From Ilex aquifolium (Eukaryota > Streptophyta > Magnoliopsida > Aquifoliales > Aquifoliaceae): DNA of 64,000 nucleotides. Positions within the stretch are counted from its first letter, which is position 1, and each line of letters opens with the position of its first letter. The notes beneath the pieces are model-generated. The model was not told the DNA's origin and searched no databases. It saw nothing but the letters and a program-made list of their open reading frames with translations. Location of the stretch: positions 28,328,390 to 28,392,389 of the forward strand of contig OX637406.1 of NCBI GenBank assembly GCA_951799425.1. The letters are read 5' to 3'. Shown in pieces: positions 32,735-44,400 of this stretch. The position numbers were made by a program, and so were the translations under genes.

Positions 32735-34204
32735 ATGACTGAGGACACTCCTCATTATCAAAATTTGCCGGCAGAATCTTGTGAGTCTGTGAATCAGCCT
32801 GAACCTAATTCACCTAGATCAGTAGCAGACTCTTGTGAGAGTAATATGACAAATAATGAAAGAAATGGAGAAGTCCCTATGAGAGAGGAGGAAGTGCCTA
32901 ACAATCGAACTTTGCGGGATTACTTAAATCCCACAAGAAACAATGTCCCCTCTTGTTTTATATTTTTTGAAAATGCTCCACCCTTTACTGTAAAGCCGGG
33001 GATAGTGCAGTTATTACCCGTGTTTCATGGATTAGATGCAGAAAATTCATATCTACATATAAAAGATTTTGAGGAAGTGTGTGGAACATTTTAACACAAT
33101 TCTGAACTAGCCAAAATGAAACTGTTTTCTTTCTCTTTAAGGGATAGAGCTAAATAATGACTAAATTCTTTAAAAGCTTTTTCAATACCTAACTGGCAGG
33201 CATTGCAAAATGAATTTTTTAGAAAGTTTTTCCCTCTACACCGCACAAATGCATTAAAAAGGAAAATCATGAATTTTGCGGTTAAAGACGGAGAAACTTT
33301 TTATCAAAGTTGGGAGAGATTCAAAGATCTGCTCCAATCCTGCCCACATCACGCTTTTGAGAATTGGACTTTGGTAGGATTTTTCTATGACTCCTTACCC
33401 TCTAGACTACGTCAGTTTGTCGAAATGATGGCATAAGGAGAATTTATGGGAAAAAGTCTGGAGGAGGCATTCAATTTCTTTGACACCATATCTGACAGTT
33501 CTCAGATGTGGGACTCAGCCTCTCCTACCACTGTAGAAGCCAGACCATCTACTTCCCAAGGAGGGAAATATGTCTTGAGAGAGGATGATGACTTGAGAGC
33601 AAAAATGTCTACGTTGTCTCGAAAGCTTGAAGCTTTAGAGATGAAGAAAGTCCATCAAGTTGATGTTAGCTCTTCCACAAAACAAGTGTGTGGAATCTGT
33701 ACGCTAACAGGACACCCTACTGGGGAGTGTCCCACCATCCCAGCGTTCAAAGAGGTCTTGTTGGAACAGACACATGCAGTTTCCAACTTCAACAAGCCTT
33801 ACTCCAACCCATATTCTGAAACATACAATCCAGGGTGGCGAAACCACCCTAACTTCAGTTGGAAGAACACACAACCAATACCCATGAACCAACAACAAGG
33901 CTCATACCCACCACCTCAAGGACCTCCTGCATATCAACCATACCAACCACCACAAAAAAGGAGCCTTGAGGGCATACTGAATCAGTTCATGCAAAGCCAA
34001 ATGAACTATAACAATAATTCCACACATGCTTTCACTCATTTCAAAACCCAGACCCCTCAATCTTTTGAGGATCTTAAAAGCCACATCCAAAATTTGACCC
34101 AATCCATGGTTACACACGAAAAGGGCAAGTTTCCTGCCCAACCAAAGCAACCACAAGGCCAATTCCATGTAGGGAACTACACTAAGGAGTGGCAAGGTGA
34201 TTGA
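32735..34204 (+). mobile_element. Element B gag region
   Basis: Begins with ATG at 32735 (MTEDTPHYQNLPAES). Landmarks are VQLLPVFHGLDAENSYLHI, which resembles the capsid start of Athila-like gag, RKFFPLHRTNALKRKIMNF, a zinc knuckle CGICTLTGHPTGEC (CX2CX4HX4C) near 33690-33730, and a proline/glutamine-rich tail. Broken. Confidence 0.85.
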
Positions 34205-35072
34205 CAAGACCATCAGAGACATACTCATTCCAAATCCAAGGCCTGAGTCAATCCCAGTCAACCCATCATCTGAGCCTGAACCAATTGAGAATGAACTTGA
34301 AGAAGAACCTGAGCCTATGATTGAACAAGAGCCAGAACCTTTTGAGGAAAAAGACCCTTTCGTGTTCCATTCCTGCTCCTTTTCCTGATAGACTCAAAAC
34401 CAAACAGAAGTTGAAAAATCAGCCTAAAATTTACGAGCTTTTTAAGCAAGTAAATATCAACATCCCACTTCTGGACGCAATCAAACAAGTTCCGTCTTAT
34501 GCCAAGTTTCTAAAAGACTTGTGCACAGTTAAGAGAAACCAGAATGTCCAAAAAAGGGCCTTCCCAACTGAACAAGCCAGTGCCCTTCTTCAACATAAAA
34601 CCCTTCCAAAATACAAAGACCCAGGGTGTCCGACTGTGTCATGTATCATTGGAAACTTCAGGATTGAACAAGCACTGTTAGACCTTGGAGCCAGTGTTAA
34701 TTTGCTACCCTACTCTGTCTATCAACAGTTGGGTTTGGGTGAACTTAAACCCACTTGTGTCACACTCTAGTTGGCCGACAGATCTGTCAAAACCCCCAGA
34801 TGGATTATTGAAGATGTGCTTGTCTAAGTGGACAATTTTGTCTTCCCTGTTGACTTCATTGTTCTGGATACTCAGCCAGCAATACATTCGGAGAACCAAA
34901 TTCCCATCATTCTTGGTCGACCATTTCTAGCAACTTCCAATGCACTAATCAATTGTAGGAATGGAGTCATGAAGTTAACTTTTGGGAATATGACTCTCGA
35001 ATTGAACATTTTCAATTTGCTAAGCATCCAGAAGAAGAAAAGGAAGAAAATGAAATAAACTCCATTGAATCT
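34205..35072 (+). mobile_element. Element B protease region
   Basis: Contains the conserved linker KDLCTVKRNQNVQKRAF and the retropepsin active-site segment ALLDLGASVNLLPYSVYQQL near 34672-34731, with VDFIVLDTQPAIHSENQIPI and ILGRPFLATSNALI further on. The DLGASVN form of the D-S/T-G motif is usual for Athila-like proteases. Confidence 0.85.
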
Positions 35073-36131
35073 TTGATACAAGAACATCTGAATGACACAT
35101 TCTGTGAGGACCCTACTGAATTTTTTCTGTTAGAGCTCATCTCATCCGAAACAACAGATGATGACCCAAATCCACCAAGTTGCCCTACTCATGCTGTTGA
35201 GACATGGGCCCCCAAATTCGAAGAGATTTCACCAAGTGGCACAAAGCCAATCTCATCAAGTGATAGGCCACCAAAGCCTGAATTGAAACCTCTCCCATCT
35301 GACCTCAAATATGCATTCTTAGGAAAGAACGAGTCATACCCAGTGGTAATTTTATCTAAGCTCACAGACTTGCAAGAGTCTAAATTGATTGAAGTTCTCC
35401 AAAGTCATAAAAGCACCATTGGATGGACCATCGCTGACTTGAAAGGTATAAGCCCGTTAATCTGCAATCATGCTATATACCTTGAAAAGGATTCAAAACC
35501 CTCTCGTCAAATGCAGCGACGACTAAACCCTCACATGAAAGAAGTAGTGAGAACTGAGGTACTCAAGCTTTTAGATGCGGGGATAATCTTCCCCATCTCT
35601 GATAGCAAGTGGGTTAGTCCAACCCAAGTTGTGCCCAAAAAGTCTGGGATTACAGTGGTAAAAAATGATGCAAATGAACTAGTACCAACTCGAGTCGTCA
35701 CAGGATGGCGAATGTGTATTGATTATCGAAAACTCAATTTGGTTACTGGAAAAGATCATTTTCCTCTTCTATTTCTTGACCAAGTCCTAGAGAGAATTGC
35801 AGGCCATGCATTTTACTGTTTCCTAGATGGGTATTCAGGGTATAACCAAATTGAGATAGCACTAGATGATCAGGAGAAAACAACCTTTACATGCCCCTTT
35901 GGCACCTTTGTATTGAAAAGCATGCCATTTGGACTTTGTAACGCTCCTGCAACATTCCAAAGATGTATGCTAAGTTTGTTCAGTGATATGGTTGAAATTG
36001 TTTTGGAAGTATTCATGGATGATTTCTCTGTATATGGTGATTCCTTTGATTTGTGTCTGACCAATCTGGAGAAAGTGCTAATCAGATGTAAGGAAGCCAA
36101 TCTAGTGCTCAATTGAGAAAAATGCCATTTT
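35073..36131 (+). mobile_element. Element B reverse transcriptase region
   Basis: Encodes a nearly continuous gypsy RT: MKEVVRTEVLKLLDAGIIFP, WRMCIDYRKLN, FLDGYSGYNQI, MPFGLCNAPATFQRCM, and the catalytic FMDDFSVYGDSF at about 36013-36048. The FMDD form of the box is typical of Athila. Confidence 0.9.
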
Positions 36132-36830
36132 ATGGTAACACAAGGCATTGTCCTTGGTCACATTGTGTCGTCTGAAGGCATGAAAGTTGACAAGGCAAAA
36201 ATAGATCTGATTGGAAATTTGCCTGCCCCTAAGACTGTAAAGGATGTCCGATCATTCCTAGGGCATGCAGGTTTTTACAGGAGATTCATAAAAGATTTCA
36301 GTACCAAAGTAAAACCCATGTGTCACCTTCTAAGTCAGGATGTAATCTTTGATTGGAATGAAGCATGCCAGAAAGCCTTTGACAAGCTAAAAGACATGTT
36401 AATTTCTGCCCCAATAATGCAACCCCCTGACTGGAATCTACCCTTTGAACTAATGTGTGATGCTAGTGATTATGTTGTAGGTGCTGTATTGGGACAAAGA
36501 AAAGATAAGAGACCCCATGTAATTTACTATGCAAGCAAAACTTTGAATGATGCCCAAATGAATTATTTAACAACTGAAAAATAATTGCTTGATGTGGTTT
36601 TTGCATTGGAAAAATTCCGTTCTTATCTTGTTGGTTCCTCTGTTACTATGTTCACTGACCATGCAGCCATAAAATTCTTGCTTACAAAGAAGGACACCAA
36701 ACCAAGACTCTTGAGATGGATACTCTTGCTCCAAGAGTTTGATCTTGTCATCAAGGACAAGAAAGGTGTCGAGAATGTGGTGGCAGATCATCTGTCCAGA
36801 CTAACATATGAATTTCGTGAGGATGGACTG
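36132..36830 (+). mobile_element. Element B RT end and RNase H region
   Basis: Encodes GIVLGHIVSSEGMKVDKAKI, RSFLGHAGFYRRFIKDFS, LMCDASDYVVGAVLGQR, YASKTLNDAQMNY and [13 protein letters not shown], the gypsy RNase H landmarks. Confidence 0.88.
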
Positions 36831-38255
36831 CCAATCAATGAGAAATTCCCCGATGAACAACTGTTCATGATTGATAAGACACCATGGTACGCGGATATTG
36901 CTAACTTTCTTGCTACTGGTACTTTCCCTCCATCCTTTACCATAATGGACAAGAAGAAATTTCTGATGGAGGTTCGTAATTTCTTTTGGGAAGATCCCTA
37001 CGTATTCAAGTACTGTAAGGATCAAATCATAAGACCTTGCATCCTTGCTCATGAAAGTTGCCAGGTAATAACATTTTTTCATTCTGAAGCATGCGGTGGC
37101 CATTTTTCATCAAGAAAAACCGCTGCAAAAATATTGCAGTGTGGATTTTACTGGCCCACACTTTTCAAAGATGTCCATGCTTTTTTTTTAACTTGTGATA
37201 GATGCCAAAGGTTGGGAAGCATTTCTAAGAGAAATATGATGCCCTTAAACCCCATTCTGCTAATTGAAATTTTTGACTGTTGGGGCATCGATTTTATGGG
37301 ACCATTTCCCCCTTCTTTTGGCTATCTATACATTTTAGTGGCTGTAGACTATGTATCCAAATGGGTTGAAGCAATTCCATGCCGAAACAATGATTACCAA
37401 ACAGTGATCAAGTTTTTGAAAGAAAATATTTTGTCCCGGTTTGGAATTTCGAAATCAATCATAAGTGATGGGGGTGCTCATTTTTGCAATCGTCCCTTTT
37501 GGAATTTGATGAAAAAATACTTGATTTTTCACAAAATTGCAACCCCTTATCATCCACAAACCAGTGGACAAGCTGAGTTAGCTAATCGGGAGATCAAATT
37601 AATTTTGAAAAAAACGGTGAATCCAGACCGCACAGATTGGTCGTTAAGACTAATTGATGCACTATGGGCATACCGTACTGCTTTTAAAACAATTTTAGGC
37701 ATGTTTCCTTATTGATTAGTCTATGGAAATCCATGTCACCTGCCTGTGGAATTGGAACATAGGGCATACTGGACCATTAAGGCAATGAATTTTGACTTGG
37801 ACAAGGCTGGACTAGCAAGGAAACTTCAGATAAATGAATTGGAGGAATTAAGAAATGAAGCATATGAAAATGCTAAGATTGCTAAAACTAGGATGAAAAT
37901 TTTTCATGACAAAAACATTGTGCGGAAATCTTTTGAGCTTTCTAAAAAAGTCTTGTTATTTAATTCAAGACTCCGCCTATTTCCTGGTAAATTGAAGTCA
38001 AGATGGACTGGGCCTTACATTGTCAAAAAGGTGTTTGGACATGGAGCAGTTGAAGTGGAAAACCCATCAAACGATAATATTTTTACTGTTAATGGTCAGC
38101 GGTTAAAACCATTTTTGGAGGATTTTGTTAAAAATGTGGAAACCATTCTTTTAATGGAACCAGAATACTCCTCCGAAATTCATGCCTGCCGACACTCAAG
38201 AGGATCGGGTCAGGAAAAATCTAACCCAACCCGACCCACTGGGGCGCCTTTATAA
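36831..38255 (+). mobile_element. Element B integrase region
   Basis: Encodes the zinc-binding HHCC module ([24 protein letters not shown]), the catalytic core ([39 protein letters not shown]) and a C-terminal part with SRWTGPYIVKKVFGHGAVEV and TVNGQRLKPFL. Ends near 38255, followed by a CT-rich stretch. Confidence 0.88.
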
Positions 38256-38646
38256 GGCACCCACTCTTTTTCTTCTTTTTTCTCCCAGCCATCGCTGTTG
38301 GCCCCCCTATTTCTTCTTCTTCTTTTTCTTTTCTTCTTCTTCTTTCTGTTCTTCTTCATTTTTCTCTATTTTTTTTACACAACCCATGACCACACACTCT
38401 ACAAACACAATCTTTTGCTTCATGTTTTGCATTTTAATCTTATATTTGCTCATGGGTGTCCTTCTCTTGTTTGCACTCACACACAAGGATTTTCAGCCTA
38501 CCTGAAACCCAGATCTGCGCACAGACGAGTAATTTGTGTTTTTTTATTTGTAGGTTTCAGCAGATGAACAGATCTCTACCATTCAACCTCATCTCCAAGA
38601 TCCGTGAACTGGTAAATTCGAAACATTGGGGACAATGTTCAGTTTA
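38256..38646. other. CT-rich spacer after element B integrase
   Basis: TTCTTC-rich low-complexity DNA (about 38265-38375) and non-coding sequence up to the G-rich tract. Such a pyrimidine-rich stretch could serve the splicing known for env-position ORFs of this lineage, but no site can be assigned. Confidence 0.5.
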
Positions 38647-38657
38647 GGTTGGGGGGG
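38647..38657 (+). promoter_or_regulatory. Internal polypurine-like tract in element B
   Basis: GTTTAGGTTGGGGGGG followed by TGTGAGAATAC mirrors the 3' purine tract ATTTAAGTTGGGGAG followed by TGTTATTAGC at 42991-43015. It follows the sequence ATTGGGGACAATGTTC. It lies about 400 bp after the integrase and may be a second plus-strand primer or a relic of an internal LTR edge. Confidence 0.55.
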
Positions 38658-39547
38658 TGTGAGAATACAATTCATATTTTCCCGTAAAATTTTTATAATT
38701 TTTATAATTTTTTAAATTTTTTTGCTGTTGTTGTTCTGATCATTTTATGTACCTTGTCTTGTATAGATTGATGATTATGTTTGTGAGTCAGCTTCAATCG
38801 TCTTTGTGACTGGCAGACGTTAAAGAACCAGATAGTGAGTCTTAAAGCTTAGAAATCATGGATGTTAAACTTTTTTGGTTTAGTCTAGGAGTTCTACGCA
38901 CTTTTCCGTCTGATGTGCATACTGTAATCATGAGAAAAGCAAGACTGGTAAGGAAGGCCGAAATCTAAGAAAAACAAGCGAAACCCCTCTGTGGCAGAAG
39001 CAACTTTGCCAAACGCTGTCGTGCCAAAAGACTTGGTGCTTGTAAATAGTGTGGCAGAGTCTTTCACGAGAAAAGATACAACCAGTGTTCTGAACCAATC
39101 TCCGGTCGCGCACTCGATCGATTAGACTGGATAGTGAAAGGGCTGAGTAAGGATTACCCTGATACGCCATGCTATTCCGGTACTTTGCTTAACCAGTTTG
39201 TGAGAGAGGAAGTTGGGAGAGTCACTGGTTGTCCGTTCTACACAGACACAGAGGGAGACTCAGATTAGATAATTTTCTGTAGGAAATGTGTACTTTTGTT
39301 GGAGGTGAAAGCCAAAGGTCCGAATTTTTTGTAAAACAAAATGTAAAAAAAAAAAAAAAATCTTTTTGTATAAACTCTTTCAACTGAAATGAAAATATGG
39401 GCCGAGTAAGGAATGTCCCAGAATACCAACCTGAAGTGTGGGTAGGGGCTTATCCTGAGATGCCATAGGTTTTTGATTTAAAATTGTGTGTTTGGCCCTC
39501 TTTGATTGTGTATAGTGCAGTGGAGAAATTTTTTTGATTTTTGATTC
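38658..39547. other. Non-coding part of element B internal module
   Basis: No coding potential on either strand. A short poly(A) run lies near 39344-39360. It separates the internal purine tract from the palindrome array. Confidence 0.5.
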
Positions 39548-39845
39548 AACGTTCGAACGCCAGGTGATGTTCGAACGTCAGCTGCTTATCAGCCTCTGAT
39601 GAAGCTTCTGATGAAACTTAAAAGTACTGGGAGCTCAGTCCGTTCGAACGCCAATAGACCGTTCGAACGAGATTAACGTCCGAACGCCAATAGAACGTTT
39701 GAACGAAGAGAACCTATAGTACTTTGGCCTCTGACAGAACTCAAAAGTACTGAGAGCTCACCACGTTCGAACGCCAAACCACGTTTGAACGATCTGTTTA
39801 AAATCCTTCTAGACACGTTCGAACGTTACCAACGTTCGAACGTCA
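39548..39845. repeat. Internal CGTTCGAACG palindrome array of element B
   Basis: About ten copies or one-mismatch variants of CGTTCGAACG, many in the form ACGTTCGAACGCCAA. These are the same unit as in the U3 part of the LTR. The array ends about 15 bp before a TATA box. Confidence 0.9.
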
Positions 39846-39854
39846 CGACTTAGG

Positions 39855-39863
39855 CTATAAAAG
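39855..39863 (+). promoter_or_regulatory. TATA box upstream of the extra ORF of element B
   Basis: CTATAAAAG in TAGGCTATAAAAGCCTGG, directly after the palindrome array and about 210 bp before the extra ORF's ATG. With the array it forms a promoter-like unit separate from the LTR. Confidence 0.6.
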
Positions 39864-40071
39864 CCTGGTTCGTCTTCTTCATTTCAAAACCCTCAAAAAC
39901 CCTCGAAAAAATGAAAAACCCTTGGTGACTCTTCACTACCCAGACCCCAAAACAGCAACCATTCTCCATTTTTACCAAAAATCAATCCTCCCAAAACTAT
40001 TCCCATATCAAAAAGTTCCATTTTCACAAAGAAATCCAAGATTTCAAAGCCCTCAAACTCAAAAACCGAAA

Positions 40072-41034
40072 ATGCCAAGAGTCAAGCTTCCTGCTAGGCG
40101 CAACCCAAACACCCAGGAGCCCAATTTTGTCGAGGAGGTGGTGGAAGTGAGAGAAGGAATGCCACCACTTATGCGAAGATACGACAAAACTCGGTTTTCC
40201 ACAGCTTTAAAAGCTGACAGGTATGAAAACTTCTACCAAAACAAAGCCATTGTTTGTGAACGAGATGTGATTTTGGCTGATTTTGCGGAGTTGGGGATCT
40301 TTGCGGATATGGAGAGGAGGGGGTGGTTGTTTTATTTAAGGAACGGCGGGGAGGCCGTGGTCGACTTGGTGCGGGAGTTTTACTCCAACACCGAGATCAT
40401 CGACGGGAAAATTCGAACATATGTAAGGGGAGTCCATGTGGACGTAGATAAGGATTACATTTGGGGAATAAGGCAAGAAGTGCCTCGGGTACCACTTCCC
40501 GCCTACCCCCCAAGAAAGAACGTGGCAATGAATGAAGTGGGTAGGGAACTAACGGGAATGCCTACTTTCTCTTGGATGGGAAAGAGATTCTTTAGACAAG
40601 GGGAACTCACCGAAAAATACAAAATATTGAACTTGATTGCGGTTGCGAACTTTGCTCCGCTAGGAAGAAAGAATGAAATCCTCCCCGACATGGCCCGACT
40701 ATTGTATGCAATTGGAAAAGGGCAAAGCATTGACCTCCCCTCCCTAGTATTGACTAAGATGAAAAAAGGGTGTGACGTGAAGAGGAATTCACTTCCCTTT
40801 GGTACCTTAGTGACTGAAATATGCAAAGACCATGGGGTTAGGGTGAAGCCAGAGATGGAGATTCAAAAGCCGATGGGGCCACTGAACAAGGCTTCCTTCC
40901 GGAGAAGCCAAAGTCATAGTGGCGGCCTAGCGGCCAGACAAGAGATGCCCCCTACCCATGCAATGGACGAGGTGCAAGAAGAGTTTGATGTGGAGGAGGA
41001 GAGAGAGATGGAGGGAGAGAGAGATCAGCCATAG
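40072..41034 (+). mobile_element. Extra ORF of element B, 'putative plant transposon protein' type
   Basis: An ORF of about 320 residues from ATG at 40072 (MPRVKLPARRNPN), in the env-like position between integrase and 3' LTR. Its middle (KADRYENFYQNKAIVCERDV, then YVRGVHVDVDKDYIWGI) resembles the plant-specific Transposase_32 'putative plant transposon protein' domain often found in such elements. There is no signal peptide or clear transmembrane segment, so it does not look like a classic envelope protein. The C-terminal part is acidic and rich in E and R. Function unknown. Apart from family resemblance it is unassigned. Confidence 0.72.
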
Positions 41035-42994
41035 GAGGAAGGACCTAGCACCAGCACCCGACGCTCTTTACGAGACATCATGCTTAGCATTGAAGCTAAG
41101 CAGGATGAGATTCTTAAGCTTCTGAGGGGTGGACCTGGTGGAGATGGTGGACATGGAGGAGAGTGAGAGAAAGGGATCCCTGTTCTTGTTTATGTTTTTT
41201 TTGTGTGTTTATTGCTTATTTCTATGAGTTTCTTCTTTGATAGTGTTAAAGATGTTGTAAGTTTTTGTGTGTGATTGTGGATGAATTGAATCGTTGATGT
41301 TGATGTTAAACGACGATATTTTGAGAAATGAATGGTTCCATTTATCACTTTTATTTGTTTTAATGCATATGTAGATTTAGCTTAAAATTAATATATGATG
41401 GAACGAATGTGGATGTTAAGAATGTTTGTTAGAGTAACTACGCACATGATCGGTTTGACACCTCAACTTATTAACCGAGACTTAAAACCACATCTCTTGG
41501 AAAATTGGTATTATTTCTATGCTTAAATTGTCAAATGTGCATCGATATCTGTTATTTTCAAGGTACAGGATGATCTGACTCGAAAATGGAATCGGTATAT
41601 AACCGACATCCCCTGGAAAACCCGACATAACTAGTGGAGATAACAAGGAACACCATGGTGAGTTTCGAGCCTTACGATGCTTTCGAGAGACAATCGATGT
41701 TTACTCAAGTACAATCTTTCATTCTCAATTTTTGAATAGTCTTATTAATCTTGCTTTGATTGACGCAATTAAAAGTGATCTATTGACATATCCCACAGGA
41801 AACCTTCACATACGACACATACATGTGCACATACTTGAGAAATGATTTTAGACCATCTTTGATTTGATATTGAGCCTTAGCCATTTCTTTTACAAAATTA
41901 TTTCCCTAGTCAGCCATGTTTGAGCCCTTAATGTATGATTTCTTCTTCGATAAACCCGTATGATTACCAAGCCACAAGAAAACATACTTGACACACCATT
42001 GCTATCTAATTTTCTTGCACCCTCTTATAAATCAATATGACACAGAAATGTAAGGAAAAAGGGAAAGGCTGTGGAGGCTACTTTTCAATGACAAGAAGAA
42101 TCAATGGGAACAATTGAAACAGAAATGAAGCAAAAAGGCAAGAAATTGCCAAGAAAGTGAAAAATGAGAAAAATGAAAGAAAGAAATATCATCTTTGGGC
42201 AAAATATCGAAAAGCTAGAAAGAGGTGTGCTACACTCACAGAGGATAGCTTTTGAATACTTCTGACGTCATTTCGTTAGCCACTAACCTCTGGCCACGTT
42301 ACAACCTAGGAAAAGCCCTAATTGATCTCAAGTCTGTTACATGCATGTGTTGTCAATCAAAATTGGGATATGGTAAATAGTATTTCTTTAAATTGCGCCA
42401 ATATTCTTTCATGAGATTATGCCAAACATGAGTAGTTGCTTCCTTAAAATTTCACTCCCTTCCTAATTGTGCATGTGATTTTTCGATTGGCCACCTTCTA
42501 ATCACATAATCTGTGAGAAACAAGTCACTATAATCGGAGCGAACTTTTGCTGAGAGCATTCTACGAGAGGTTTGTGGAATCGAAGCTATCCATGGAAGGT
42601 GGTAAAAGGGAGTGTTTATTATATAACAATTCCTGTGGCGTGAATGATCATTCTTACTACACAGGGAATTCCAAATGCCAATGTAACAGATGCTAATTTT
42701 TGCATAGAATAGATACCTATGAAAGAGGGACATGCGGGATATAAGTCGAAATTGAGAGTTGGGTGCCTCAACGATCATGATGCTAATTTACTTTAATCAG
42801 CAATCTCACATACACATCTGTTCGACTGAAGTTTGTGGGTAGCTTCACTGGAAACCCTCACGAGACGACACTCGTCCACTAGGGTAAACCTAGTGGTTCA
42901 ACGGCTTGTTGGATAAGCTAAATGCAACCGGATGACCTACGAAAATGGCATTAGGAGTAGATTTTTTTTGTATTACTAGAGACTAGCAATATTT
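41035..42994. other. 3' untranslated region of element B
   Basis: About 2 kb of AT-rich sequence without convincing coding potential between the extra ORF and the 3' purine tract. Long non-coding 3' regions are usual in Athila-like elements. Confidence 0.7.
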
Positions 42995-43005
42995 AAGTTG
43001 GGGAG
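42995..43005 (+). promoter_or_regulatory. 3' polypurine tract of element B
   Basis: AAGTTGGGGAG directly before TGTTATTAGC, the start of the 3' LTR. Confidence 0.85.
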
Positions 43006-43693
43006 TGTTATTAGCACTTAAAATTAGCATATTACTATGCCGTTTTAAGACTAATTGTACTTTGATGGAGTTTAAGTGATGTCATTTCAGGCCCTAAACT
43101 GAACAAGGACTCAAGAACAACAAGTACCACACTTGAATGCAACACCAGCACATTAAAGCACAAAATTGGAAAAGCTTGGAGCACAGCTAGAACGTTCGAA
43201 CGCCAACTCACGTTCGAACGACCAAATTGAACTGTAGCAGACCCAACTGCTAAGAGAAGGCGTGTTGCAGCTTGGAAAGAAGATTGTGAAGCTCTGAGGC
43301 ACTTGAGTGTCATGTTCGAACGCCAACTCACGTTCGAACGTGCACTTTAGTTGATTGAAGACCAGACTACTGCATAGAGTGTGGAACTGAACTTCACAGA
43401 AGACCAACAGATCACTCGAGTGAGAGGATCAGAGCACATCTGCCGTTCGAACGCCCCTAGTGCAAAGACAGAAGAAACGTTCGAACGACAGACAACGTTC
43501 GAACGACCATAAAGCAAAAACAGAAACAATGTTCGAACGCCAACTCACGTTCGAACGTTCTCCACAAACTGGCAGCAGAGTAGTTGGTTTTTCACTTGGA
43601 CTTGGGCGGCATATACTATTCCTTCACCCCCTTTTGTCTCCTCCTCTTGCCTATAAATACTCCCATTGTTGGAGAGCTAGAGGAGCCAAGTAG
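43006..43693 (+). repeat. 3' LTR of element B, partial
   Basis: Collinear with the first 690 bp of the 5' LTR, about 3% different by eye, with the full palindrome array (43192-43560) and the TATA box at 43652. At 43693 the sequence changes to Tat-like coding DNA of element D. Confidence 0.88.
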
Positions 43694-44400
43694 GTAAGCT
43701 CGGGGAAGTTTTTGGGGTACTTGGTGACCCATAGGGGTATTGAGGCTAACCCCAAGCAGATTTAGGCGGTCCAAAACGTCCAAGCGCCCAAGACTATCAA
43801 AGATGTCCAGAAGCTGACCGGTATGCTTGCCGCCCTTAATCGGTTTATTTCCAAATCCTCTGATAGGTGCAAGTCATTTTTTGCCAAGCTAAAGGGGGCG
43901 GCAAAGAGGGTCTTGGACGAGGAATGTGGCCGGGCATTGGAAGGAATTAAAGAATACCTGAAGTGTCCTCCGACCCTGTCCGTCCCGGGGGCAGGGGAAA
44001 CGCTGTACCTCTACTTGTCTGTCTCAGAGGAAGCTGTCAGCGGTGCTTTGGTAAAGGAGTGTGAAGGGGCACAAAGGCCCGTCTATTTTGTGAGTAAGAC
44101 CTTGCTTGACGCCGAGACAAGATACTTGCCGATGGAGAAATTAGTTCTTGCTCTGGTCGTCTCGGCGAGGAAACTCAGACACTATTTCCAGGCACATCCT
44201 ATAGAGGTGTTGACTGATCGCCCTCTCAGGCCCATCCTTCAGAAAGCCGACATATCAGGAAGAGTCGCCAAGTGGGCTGTGGAGCTTGGGGAATTTGAAA
44301 TAAGGTACAAGCCTCGTACCTCAATTAAGGGCCAGGTCCTTGCTAATTTCATTGCCGAGTTCTCTGCGCCCGAGCCCCCGCCGGAAATTGCCGCTTTTGA
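43694..44400 (+). mobile_element. Element D RT end and RNase H region
   Basis: Encodes FLGYLVTHRGIEANPKQI, KLTGMLAALNRFISKSSDRC, the RNase H landmarks YFVSKTLLDAETRYLPMEKL and VLTDRPLRPILQ, and IRYKPRTSIKGQVLANFIAE. It parallels element E at 56270-56930. Confidence 0.88.

Larger units (their letters stand above)
30684..43693 (+). mobile_element. Element B: Athila-like Ty3/gypsy retrotransposon
   Basis: A 13.0-kb element with a complete 5' LTR, a primer-binding site matching tRNA-Asp, gag with zinc knuckle, protease, reverse transcriptase, RNase H, integrase, then a long 3' region with an extra ORF in the place where Athila-type elements carry an env-like gene, a 3' purine tract and the start of the 3' LTR. 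The comparable LTR parts differ by about 3% by eye, so the insertion is young. The right LTR is only partly present and meets element D at 43693, so the right target repeat cannot be seen. The coding region has a handful of breaks; the element is a fossil that still shows nearly all its parts. Confidence 0.9.

Noticed and set aside
40072-41034. Extra ORF of element B as a true envelope glycoprotein
   Set aside because: No signal peptide, no transmembrane segment and no cysteine pattern are visible. It resembles the plant-specific 'putative plant transposon protein' domain instead.
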